From NCBI GenBank assembly GCA_020849935.1, contig JADZFJ010000128.1:1-6143 (forward strand): 6,143 nucleotides of DNA, read 5' to 3'. This document shows positions 1 through 5,938 of the stretch, in pieces; within the stretch, counting starts at the first letter, position 1, and every line of letters starts with the position of its first letter. Source of the stretch: Crocinitomix sp. Lineage in GTDB: Bacteria > Bacteroidota > Bacteroidia > Flavobacteriales_D > Crocinitomicaceae. Both the position numbers and the translations under genes were made by a program. Under the pieces are notes generated by a model that was not told the origin of the DNA, made no database searches, and saw only the letters and a program-made list of their open reading frames with translations.

Positions 1-78
1 GCTCCGAAAATGGACGAAGAAATTATTAATTCTCCGCAAATTAACGTGGCATTTAACGCCAGCGACGAGGAGGAATAA
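1..78 (+). CDS. C-terminal end of an unidentified protein (partial)
   Basis: Frame 1 is open from the first base to a TAA at 76-78 and gives 25 residues ending in the acidic run ASDEEE. The gene starts outside the window. The stop lies 6 bp before the pdxH start, and the last codons carry the pdxH ribosome binding site, so this is very likely the real end of an upstream gene in the same transcript. The tail is polar and acidic with no recognisable motif, so I assign no function. The short open frame alone would be weak evidence; the spacing to pdxH is what supports it. Confidence 0.6.
   Translation, partial: APKMDEEIINSPQINVAFNASDEEE
68..73 (+). promoter_or_regulatory. Ribosome binding site of pdxH
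   Basis: AGGAGG is a full Shine-Dalgarno core, 11 nt before the ATG at 85 and inside the last codons of the upstream frame. Such a strong site supports the ATG at 85 as the pdxH start. The spacing is somewhat long, and Bacteroidota use Shine-Dalgarno pairing less than most bacteria, so its strength in the cell is uncertain. Confidence 0.5.
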
Positions 79-84
79 CACCCC

Positions 85-720
85 ATGGCGGCCGACAAAA
101 AACACATTAAAAGGAGCGATTTTCTGAAAGGGGAATTGAAAGGGGTTGAATTTGCTGATCCGATGAAAATGTTTAGTGTTTGGTACCAAGAAATGATTGA
201 AAAAAACTGTCCCGACCCGCATGCGGTGGTTTTTACTACGGCATCGGTTGAGGGTTTTCCAGCATCGAGAGTGGTTTATTTGCGTGAGTTGGTGGAGGAA
301 GGTTTTATTATTTACACCAATTACCTGAGCAGAAAAGGAACGGAAGTTGCTGAAAATAAAAATGTTGCCCTGCTTTTTTATTGGGAATGTTTGGAACGCC
401 AAGTGCGTGTGGAAGGGGTGGTTGAAAAAGTGGATCCGTTAATTTCGGATGATTATTTTGCCGGACGACCGCGCATTAGTCAAATTGGTGCTTGGGCATC
501 GGAACAAAGTTCGGTGATTGCTGACAGAAAAACCTTGGAAGATCGGGTAGCTTTTTTTGAAAAGAAATTCCCAACTACCGTGCCACGCCCGCCGCATTGG
601 GGTGGTTTTTTGATTAAACCAAGTTATTTTGAATTTTGGCAAGGTCGTTTGGGCCGCTTGCACGATCGGATTTGTTTTGAAAAGGATAATGACTGGCAAT
701 CGTATCGCATTGCACCCTAA
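85..720 (+). CDS. pdxH: Pyridoxamine 5'-phosphate oxidase PdxH
   Basis: This cytoplasmic FMN enzyme oxidises pyridoxamine 5'-phosphate or pyridoxine 5'-phosphate to pyridoxal 5'-phosphate with O2, the last step of B6 cofactor synthesis and salvage. At 211 residues it matches the family (E. coli PdxH has 218) and appears complete. Visible motifs in order are the FMN-binding strand starting SRVVYL (61-66), YTNYLSRKG (77-85), ERQVRVEG (104-111), the substrate loop GRPRISQIGAWAS (127-139), and the C-terminal block FWQGRLGRLHDR (184-195) with the R191/H193 pair that contacts the substrate. It ends in the usual RIAP. The residue aligned to E. coli Lys72, a phosphate contact, is Arg67. The ATG at 85 follows an AGGAGG site. 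It probably shares a transcript with the preceding frame and with the glycosyltransferase 5 bp downstream. Confidence 0.97.
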   Translation: MAADKKHIKRSDFLKGELKGVEFADPMKMFSVWYQEMIEKNCPDPHAVVFTTASVEGFPASRVVYLRELVEEGFIIYTNYLSRKGTEVAENKNVALLFYWECLERQVRVEGVVEKVDPLISDDYFAGRPRISQIGAWASEQSSVIADRKTLEDRVAFFEKKFPTTVPRPPHWGGFLIKPSYFEFWQGRLGRLHDRICFEKDNDWQSYRIAP

Positions 721-725
721 AATCG

Positions 726-1979
726 ATGAATTTTTATTTAGAAAAATTTGGTTTTCAATCGCCTAGCATTGTTGATTTGCCAAAAGAAAATTTAGGGATT
801 TGTGTGGTGATTCCTTGTTTTAATGAACCTGATTTAATGCCTACTTTAAATGCCCTGTCCAACTGTATTCCAACGAGCTGCGCCGTGGAGATTATCGTGG
901 TGATTAATTCAGGCGAGCATCACCCTCACGAAATTAAAGAACAAAATGCACGTACCTTAGCCGTTGGAAAAGAGTGGCAAAAAACAATTGCATCGCCTTG
1001 GATTGATTTTCATTGGATAAACGTTCAAAATTTACCTCAAAAACACGCTGGTGTTGGTTTGGCGCGGAAGATTGGCATGGATGAAGCGGTTCATCGGTTT
1101 GATTTGATTCAAAAAGATGGAATTATTGTTTGTTTTGATGCGGATGCGACGTGCACGCCAAATTACTTAACTGAAATCGAACGTCATTTTAAACATTATC
1201 CAAATACACCAGGTTGTTCGATTTTTTACGAGCATCCCTTGGGGGGAAGTGTTTTTGATGCGCAGATTTACGAAGGAATTACATTTTATGAATTGCATTT
1301 GCGGTATTATAATTTGGGGTTGAAATTCTGCCAATTACCTTACGCTTTTCACACCGTTGGTTCGAGTATGGCTGTTCGATCGTCAGCGTATCAAAAACAG
1401 GGGGGAATGAACAAAAGAAAGGCGGGGGAAGACTTTTATTTTATTCATAAGATCATTGAACTGGGGGGATTTACGAATCTAACGACCACAACCGTTATTC
1501 CTTCACCACGAATTTCTGACAGGGTGCCTTTTGGAACTGGGAAGGCGATAGGTGATTGGATTTCAAGTGGAAAGCAAGTTTTTACCACCTATTCTTTTGC
1601 GAGTTTTAAACTTTTAAAGGCGTTTGTGGAAGTGATTCCTGAACTGCGGACCAAAACCTTGGAAGAGGTAAATTTAAACTTAAACCACCAAGAAAAATCG
1701 GTGCTTTTTGAATTTTTGAAACTTCAAAATTTCGACTCAAAATTAGCAGAAATTCGTTCGAATGCCAAAACGGAGGAAGCCTTTATAAAACGTTTTTTTA
1801 GGTGGTTGGATGCCTTTACCGTCCTAAAATTTGTCCATTTTGTTCGTGATCATGGCTATTCGCCAAGACCAATTGAAGAGGAAGTGGCTGAATTCTTAAA
1901 AGCGATGGGGGTGGGCGAGTTTCCGGCTAAAGCGGATGAGCAATTGATTTTTTTGAGGAAATTGGAGCGGGGGAACTAG
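726..1979 (+). CDS. Glycosyltransferase family 2 protein (GT-A fold), soluble
   Basis: This 417-residue protein has a GT2-type N-terminal half. The first strand and nucleotide-sugar site is ICVVIPCFNEPDL (25-37), followed by EIIVVINSGE (55-64). A DAD metal-binding motif sits at 138-140 in VCFDADATC, and an acceptor-side GED motif at 234-236 in AGEDFYFIHK, where the acidic residue is the likely base. Residues from about 265 to 417 form a charged, probably helical extension outside the usual catalytic core. I see no signal peptide or membrane segment, so it should act in the cytoplasm or at the inner face of the membrane. The donor sugar and acceptor cannot be told from sequence. It starts 5 bp after the pdxH stop without a clear ribosome binding site, so co-transcription with pdxH is likely. 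It lies convergent to the polysaccharide genes, so a role in that pathway is possible but unsupported. Confidence 0.88.
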   Translation: MNFYLEKFGFQSPSIVDLPKENLGICVVIPCFNEPDLMPTLNALSNCIPTSCAVEIIVVINSGEHHPHEIKEQNARTLAVGKEWQKTIASPWIDFHWINVQNLPQKHAGVGLARKIGMDEAVHRFDLIQKDGIIVCFDADATCTPNYLTEIERHFKHYPNTPGCSIFYEHPLGGSVFDAQIYEGITFYELHLRYYNLGLKFCQLPYAFHTVGSSMAVRSSAYQKQGGMNKRKAGEDFYFIHKIIELGGFTNLTTTTVIPSPRISDRVPFGTGKAIGDWISSGKQVFTTYSFASFKLLKAFVEVIPELRTKTLEEVNLNLNHQEKSVLFEFLKLQNFDSKLAEIRSNAKTEEAFIKRFFRWLDAFTVLKFVHFVRDHGYSPRPIEEEVAEFLKAMGVGEFPAKADEQLIFLRKLERGN

Positions 1980-1984
1980 CATTG

Positions 1985-2009
1985 TGGCACAAGCGGGACG
2001 CTTGCGCCA
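1985..2009 (+). repeat. Imperfect inverted repeat (stem-loop) between convergent genes; possible terminator
   Basis: The arms TGGCACAAGCG (1985-1995) and CGCTTGCGCCA (1999-2009) pair over 11 positions with one A-C mismatch (1989/2005) around a GGA loop. The hairpin begins 6 nt after the glycosyltransferase stop codon, so it could end that transcript or protect its 3' end. No T-run follows it on the plus strand, which argues against a classical intrinsic terminator. It may instead be a copy of a dispersed intergenic repeat. Confidence 0.55.
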
Positions 2010-2053
2010 GCAACTAGAGAAAATTAGAGCGGGGGGAGATTTAACGTAACAAA

Positions 2054-2082
2054 AAAATCTGCGAAAATCTGCGAAATCTGCG
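2054..2082. repeat. Three-copy tandem repeat AAAATCTGCG (10, 10 and 9 bp)
   Basis: AAAATCTGCG occurs at 2054-2063 and 2064-2073, followed by AAATCTGCG at 2074-2082. The array is non-coding and lies in the spacer between the convergent transcripts. Immediately to its right, GGGA-GCC-TCCC (2082-2092) can form a small 4-bp hairpin. Read on the minus strand, this comes just after the ligase stop and is followed some 25 nt later by a run of seven T (2057-2051), a weak candidate for the end of the minus-strand transcript. From memory, ATCTGCG-type tandem repeats are common in Bacteroidota intergenic regions; their function is unknown to me. Confidence 0.75.
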
Positions 2083-2101
2083 GGAGCCTCCCTATTCGAT
2101 A

Positions 2102-3358
2102 TTACTCCTCTACTCCATTCAACTCTCGAGATGTCTTGATTTTAACTTGTTGAATCATTAAAATACAAACCATTAAGGCGAAAAATACGGTTCCGCTTTG
2201 GCGTTGAAAAACGGATTCGAACAAGGCGTTGAAGGCGAAAAAGGAAGATAATAAAACCAAAAGTGGAAGTTGATGTTGTCGCCCCCAACGAATGAGGGAC
2301 CAAAATAAACCAATTAGCACAATCAACCCGGCAAAACCCAATTCTAAACCTGTTTGCAAGAATTGGTTATGTGGATTGTAATGATTGGGAGCCATGCCAT
2401 ACTGCCCATACGTCCGCAATTCCTTTTCCATGGCGGCATCAATATTTGCTAAACCAAGGCCTTGTGGATTTTCGAGTAAGATTTTGGTACTCACTGCCCA
2501 CAAAATCAAGCGAATTTCGCTTCCGGTATGATAATCGGTATTTTGTCGGACATACTGCAATGGATCCTTTATAAATTTAACGGTTGACCCAACGGTGGAA
2601 TTTATTTCATCATTGTATCTCGGAATGCTCAATAAAAATGCAATCAGTAAAATAGGACTGAGGATCATCACTGCAAAATAAGTCCTTTTTCCGTATTTCT
2701 TTTTGATCGAACGCAAGGCAAGAAAAAGTACCAAAAAGCACCCAAAAAGCAATCCTGCTAAAGAAAAACAAAGTGCATAAAATCCTAGAAACAGAACAGT
2801 GGTAGGAATTATCCACGATCGTTTAAAATAAGGCCATTTTTGGTGGAATCCCATCCAAGCCCCATAAATTGCCAATAAAATGTACATGGCAAAATAACTT
2901 GGGTGGTGAAGATGTGAGAAATTACTGCTTTTAAAACAATCAAATCCCAAGGCACTTTCCTGATGACATTGAATGGAATGAATGAATCCCAACATTCCCA
3001 CTTGCGCCACGCCGATTATCAAGGTGATAAAAATTGGTGCCAATTGGAATTGAAACCGCGTTTGAAACATAAAAAGCAAGGGAAACAATAAAAATGTGAG
3101 TTTATTCATCAAATAAAAATTCGCCAATTCCGGATTATACGTGAAGAAATAAGCAATTCCATACGCGATATAGAGCAACCCCATGATGAGCAAGGGTTTT
3201 TTAAGGGTAAAAACCAAGTTTTTAGTTTGATAACCAAGAATGACCACCACCAATAAAACGAGGACTCCAATCGGAATTAATTTGGGAAAAGCTACTTGCA
3301 AATAAACCAAAAGTGCGAGGGTAAAATAAAAAATCGATTCAAAATGACGTTTTATCAT
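2102..3358 (-). CDS. O-antigen ligase / polymerase family membrane protein (Wzy_C, WaaL- or Wzy-like)
   Basis: This 418-residue inner-membrane protein has about 11 to 12 hydrophobic segments (roughly 8-22, 26-43, 53-73, 85-98, 107-126, 154-170, 183-215 as two, 226-245, 338-357, 364-380, 388-403). A large, presumably periplasmic loop lies between about 246 and 336. The Wzy_C signature follows the usual order: SEIRLILW (280-287) with Arg283, ENPQGLGL (296-303), then NPHNQFLQTGLELG (328-341) with His330. Members either join undecaprenyl-linked glycan to lipid A core or another acceptor (WaaL), or polymerise repeat units (Wzy); sequence alone does not separate these. It is the last gene of the minus-strand cassette, 73 bp after hisF, which is looser than the other junctions. 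The ATG at 3358 has only a poorly spaced AGTAGG before it. An ATG at 3430 is in frame but is blocked by a TAG at 3364-3362, so 3358 is the workable start. Confidence 0.9.
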   Translation of the reverse strand: MIKRHFESIFYFTLALLVYLQVAFPKLIPIGVLVLLVVVILGYQTKNLVFTLKKPLLIMGLLYIAYGIAYFFTYNPELANFYLMNKLTFLLFPLLFMFQTRFQFQLAPIFITLIIGVAQVGMLGFIHSIQCHQESALGFDCFKSSNFSHLHHPSYFAMYILLAIYGAWMGFHQKWPYFKRSWIIPTTVLFLGFYALCFSLAGLLFGCFLVLFLALRSIKKKYGKRTYFAVMILSPILLIAFLLSIPRYNDEINSTVGSTVKFIKDPLQYVRQNTDYHTGSEIRLILWAVSTKILLENPQGLGLANIDAAMEKELRTYGQYGMAPNHYNPHNQFLQTGLELGFAGLIVLIGLFWSLIRWGRQHQLPLLVLLSSFFAFNALFESVFQRQSGTVFFALMVCILMIQQVKIKTSRELNGVEE

Positions 3359-3422
3359 AACCTACTGGAATAATGCGAACTTCAATCGTTTTATTTGCAG
3401 GAACTTGCTCGATTTTAGTTCG
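3339..3422 (-). pseudogene. Possible C-terminal remnant of a lost gene at the hisF-ligase junction
   Basis: In the frame offset from the ligase, 27 codons run from 3422 to a TGA at 3341-3339 and encode a protein-like stretch that includes VPANKTIEVRIIPVGYD. The frame overlaps the first 20 bp of the ligase gene, as a normal upstream neighbour would. It has no start codon and is closed upstream by a TAG at 3425-3423, 7 bp past the hisF stop. I read it as a candidate tail of a gene whose body was replaced by the cassette now ending in hisF. An open frame this short also arises by chance, so the call is tentative and the parent family is unknown. Confidence 0.25.
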
Positions 3423-3431
3423 CTACTCATT

Positions 3432-4196
3432 TTATTTGGTAAAAATTTTCTTGAGATCAGCTTGTTCAGGATAATTGATCAAGACCGCTCTTAACTTTCC
3501 GTGAAAAACAAACATACTCCCTGCTGCAACAGCCGAAGCCCCAGCTTGGTGAATCGCGTTTGAAAAATCATCTAAATTAGCAGCACCGCCACACGCAATT
3601 ACGGGCATTTTTACATTTTTACTGATCAAACTAATCAACTCCAAATCGTAGCCCTTTTGCGTCCCATCACGGTCGATGGAATTAATCATAATTTCACCAG
3701 CGCCGGCTTGATCCATTTCCTTGGCAAATGAAAGCGGATCTAATTTGGTATTGTGTTTTCCTCCACGGGTATATACTTCATATTTCCCCCAAAAATTCTT
3801 TTTCACATCAATGGAGACACAGATCGTTGAACTGCCATAACGCTTCACCGCTTCAGCAATAAATCCTTTATTTTCGGCAGCTTGTGTATTGATGATTACT
3901 TTTTCTATCCCAACTTTTAAAATATCTTTGATTTCATCAATTGTTTTGATTCCGCCGCCATAGGCTAAAGGCATAAAACATTCTTCAGCAATCTCTTTCA
4001 AAAATTCCAAGGGTGGTTTTCTGCTCTCTGGCGTTGCCAAGATGTCCAAAAAAATAAGTTCGTCCACTTCCTTGTCATTAAATATTTTGACAGCGTTTAA
4101 CGAGTCGCCAATGTATTTGGGATCTTTAAACTGGACAGTTTTTACCAAACCAGTATTTTTCAGTAATAAAACAGGGATTACGCGAGGAATGGCCAT
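3432..4196 (-). CDS. hisF: HisF2/WbuZ (AglZ/HisF2-type) ammonia-channelling barrel protein for acetamidino sugar formation
   Basis: This 254-residue (beta/alpha)8 barrel is homologous to the cyclase subunit of imidazole glycerol phosphate synthase (253 residues in Thermotoga maritima). Family blocks are GGGIKTIDEI (80-89), INTQAAEN (102-109), SIDVKK (128-133), GAGEIMINSIDRDGT (165-179) and GGAANLDDF (203-211). Aligned by eye to the T. maritima enzyme, catalytic Asp11 is Leu11 (PVLLLKN), while Asp130 and the ammonia-gate residues Arg5, Glu46, Lys99 and Glu168 remain. That pattern suggests it no longer builds the imidazole ring but still accepts ammonia from HisH. With the neighbouring HisH and sugar amidotransferase it matches HisF2/WbuZ, which serves acetamidino modification of surface sugars. 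No other histidine gene is nearby. Its ATG overlaps the HisH stop (TAATG) and lacks a ribosome binding site, so translation is probably coupled. Confidence 0.9.
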   Translation of the reverse strand: MAIPRVIPVLLLKNTGLVKTVQFKDPKYIGDSLNAVKIFNDKEVDELIFLDILATPESRKPPLEFLKEIAEECFMPLAYGGGIKTIDEIKDILKVGIEKVIINTQAAENKGFIAEAVKRYGSSTICVSIDVKKNFWGKYEVYTRGGKHNTKLDPLSFAKEMDQAGAGEIMINSIDRDGTQKGYDLELISLISKNVKMPVIACGGAANLDDFSNAIHQAGASAVAAGSMFVFHGKLRAVLINYPEQADLKKIFTK

Positions 4197-4813
4197 TAGT
4201 AATTGTGAACAAAGTTTTTAAATAATTGCATTCCGAATTTATGACTTTTTTCCGGATGAAATTGCACGCCAATAATATTATCTTTCTCAAATGCGGCGTC
4301 GAATTCTAAAATATAATCCGTTGTCAATAAAACATCTTCTGGTCGATTACATTTTACGTGATACGCATGTACAAAATAATATTTTGATTCTTCGTACATG
4401 TTTTCAAGAAGCTTGCTTGATTTTTTCGCTTGCACATATTCCCACCCCATGTGTGGAATGGTAAATTGTTGTGCCGATTTAGAAGCATCGAATTTAATCG
4501 TTTCAGCATCTACCCAACCTAAACCGGGCATTTCGCCTTCTTCACTACGTTGTGTAAATAATTGCATACCAAGACAAACACCCAAAATTGGCACTTTTTC
4601 TTCCAAGACTTTTTTATTAAGCAAGGAAACCAAACCAAGTTCGTGTAAATTGGACATTCCATTGTCAAACGCACCAACACCGGGCAAAATCAATTTATCT
4701 GCTTGGGCAATTTTCTCCAAATCCGAAGTAATTTCAGCTTCAGAGCCAATTTTTTTCAGCATGTTTTTAATCGAACCTAAATTACCAAGTCCGTAATCAA
4801 TTATTGTAATCAT
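4196..4813 (-). CDS. hisH: HisH-type glutamine amidotransferase (HisH2/WbuY)
   Basis: This 205-residue class I glutaminase hydrolyses glutamine and passes ammonia to its HisF partner. The triad is visible: Cys80 in GVCLGMQ (78-84), and His186 and Glu188 in FHPEKS (185-190). The oxyanion strand is PGVGAF (44-49), and the HisF-facing HMGW motif is at 121-124. The Asn that normally follows HMGW is Glu125 here. Length matches HisH (about 200 residues). It sits between the sugar amidotransferase and HisF2, sharing one base with each (TAATG at both ends), so the three proteins are probably made in matched amounts. This context points to ammonia supply for acetamidino sugar synthesis, not histidine synthesis, although sequence alone does not exclude activity with a histidine-type HisF. 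The ATG at 4813 is preceded by GAGG at 4823-4820. Confidence 0.93.
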   Translation of the reverse strand: MITIIDYGLGNLGSIKNMLKKIGSEAEITSDLEKIAQADKLILPGVGAFDNGMSNLHELGLVSLLNKKVLEEKVPILGVCLGMQLFTQRSEEGEMPGLGWVDAETIKFDASKSAQQFTIPHMGWEYVQAKKSSKLLENMYEESKYYFVHAYHVKCNRPEDVLLTTDYILEFDAAFEKDNIIGVQFHPEKSHKFGMQLFKNFVHNY

Positions 4814-5937
4814 TATCTTCCTCGGAGTTTATTGTAAACGCGATAAATGAATTTTAATTTTTTCTCGTCGTTTGGATAATCTTTATAACTCTTGGCTGGG
4901 GCATTGAGAATTTTTTCAAATTCCACTTTGTCCAAGCCTAATTTTTTCATCACGTATTCTTTGTCTTGTTCTAACAATTCAGGTGGGTAGATGTCTTTTT
5001 TCATCTCTTCCAATGCCTGATCTCGGGTAATTTGGCCTGAACAAATCAAGGTAGACAAATGCGCAAGTCGCTTATCATAGTTGAATTTTTTAGGCAGGTA
5101 ATAGGCTTGGAAAAATCGGGTAAAAACCGATTCGTAATGTTTTCCACCATAATAAACCCAACCAAGTTCATTTTGAATCACTTTCATTGCATCTTCTTTC
5201 ACGTAAGGAACGTAATTTAGAAGGCGCACCATTTTGATTTTTTTAACGTAGGTATAATAAAACTCGCGATAAAATCCCAACAATGGATAGGTTTTAAAAG
5301 GAACTTTCCCAAAAATACGGTGGATGGCTTTTAGGTGTTTTACATCCTTTGCATTGTATCCCCAACTTTTTGGTAAGATACCTTCGGTGGCAAAATTACT
5401 ACCGCTCAATAAATATTTGATTTTATATTTATTACACAAATGATACGTGGCTGCTAAAAAAGCTTGATCAGAAGGCGTTTCCGCATTGGCGACCGAAGAT
5501 TTTAAGAAAGACAATTGGATGTCTTTAAATTCATCCCAATCAACTACCCACGTTTGGTAATCAAAATCTAATTTTTTTACAATATTTTCGACGTTTTTGA
5601 CCGCCAATTCCGAATTCCACCCATTGTCAAAATGAAAAGCCAATACACGTAATCCCAATTGTTTAGAAAGATATGCCACGTACGTACTGTCCACACCTCC
5701 ACTCACACCAACCATACAATCGTATTCGCTATTTTTGCCGTCTTCTTTGATTTTTGCCACCAAACGCGCCAAAGCCTCATCCGTTTCTTTACCGTGATAC
5801 ACGTAAAATTTAGCATCCTCAAAATAGGTGGTGCAATGATTACATTGTCCTTTTTCATCAAACACAATTTCAACATCCGTTGTATCCATGATACATCTTG
5901 TACATTGTTGATATGCTATATTTTCCACAAGGCTCAT
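4813..5937 (-). CDS. N-acetyl sugar amidotransferase (WbpG/WbuX/PseA family)
   Basis: This 374-residue cytoplasmic PP-loop ATPase belongs to the family that activates an N-acetyl group on a sugar nucleotide with ATP and replaces its oxygen with ammonia, giving an acetamidino group. The N-terminus has two CxxC pairs, Cys12/Cys15 (CTRCIMDTTD) and Cys32/Cys35 (CNHC), a probable zinc ribbon. The ATP pyrophosphatase loop SGGVDST is at 79-85, followed by the Rossmann strand RVLAFHFDNGW (97-107) and LLSGSNFATEG (176-186). Length fits the family, and no element appears missing. Relatives include WbpG of Pseudomonas aeruginosa O5, WbuX of E. coli O-antigen clusters and PseA of Campylobacter, all found next to hisH and hisF copies as here. 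It starts 1 nt after the flippase stop, with AAAGGA 7 nt before the ATG. The sugar substrate is not deducible. Confidence 0.93.
   Translation of the reverse strand: MSLVENIAYQQCTRCIMDTTDVEIVFDEKGQCNHCTTYFEDAKFYVYHGKETDEALARLVAKIKEDGKNSEYDCMVGVSGGVDSTYVAYLSKQLGLRVLAFHFDNGWNSELAVKNVENIVKKLDFDYQTWVVDWDEFKDIQLSFLKSSVANAETPSDQAFLAATYHLCNKYKIKYLLSGSNFATEGILPKSWGYNAKDVKHLKAIHRIFGKVPFKTYPLLGFYREFYYTYVKKIKMVRLLNYVPYVKEDAMKVIQNELGWVYYGGKHYESVFTRFFQAYYLPKKFNYDKRLAHLSTLICSGQITRDQALEEMKKDIYPPELLEQDKEYVMKKLGLDKVEFEKILNAPAKSYKDYPNDEKKLKFIYRVYNKLRGR
4820..4823 (-). promoter_or_regulatory. Ribosome binding site of hisH
   Basis: GAGG (within GAGGAAG) lies 6 nt before the hisH ATG and inside the last codons of the sugar amidotransferase gene. 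Together with the TAATG overlap it supports the start at 4813. Confidence 0.45.
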
Positions 5938-5938
5938 T

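Noticed and set aside
439..699. Minus-strand 86-codon ORF inside pdxH
   Set aside because: It lies wholly within the well-supported pdxH gene, has no family-like motif and no gene-like context.
1980..2101. CRISPR array suggested by the short direct repeats
   Set aside because: The units are 9-10 bp, directly abutting and without spacers.
2371..2574. Plus-strand 67-codon ORF within the ligase gene
   Set aside because: It is antisense to the Wzy_C loop region and its composition follows from the ligase codons.
2610..2816. Minus-strand 68-codon ORF overlapping the ligase in another frame
   Set aside because: It is fully contained in the ligase coding sequence with no start signal or recognisable domain.
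3356..3440. A separate promoter for the ligase in the hisF-ligase gap
   Set aside because: No TAnnTTTG-type Bacteroidota -7 element is visible on the minus strand there.
4398..4796. Plus-strand 132-codon ORF across hisH
   Set aside because: It is antisense to a gene with a complete catalytic triad; the length is explained by the hisH codon pattern.
3432..4813. hisH and hisF as part of a histidine biosynthesis operon
   Set aside because: No other his gene is present, HisF lacks Asp11, and the neighbours are surface-glycan genes.
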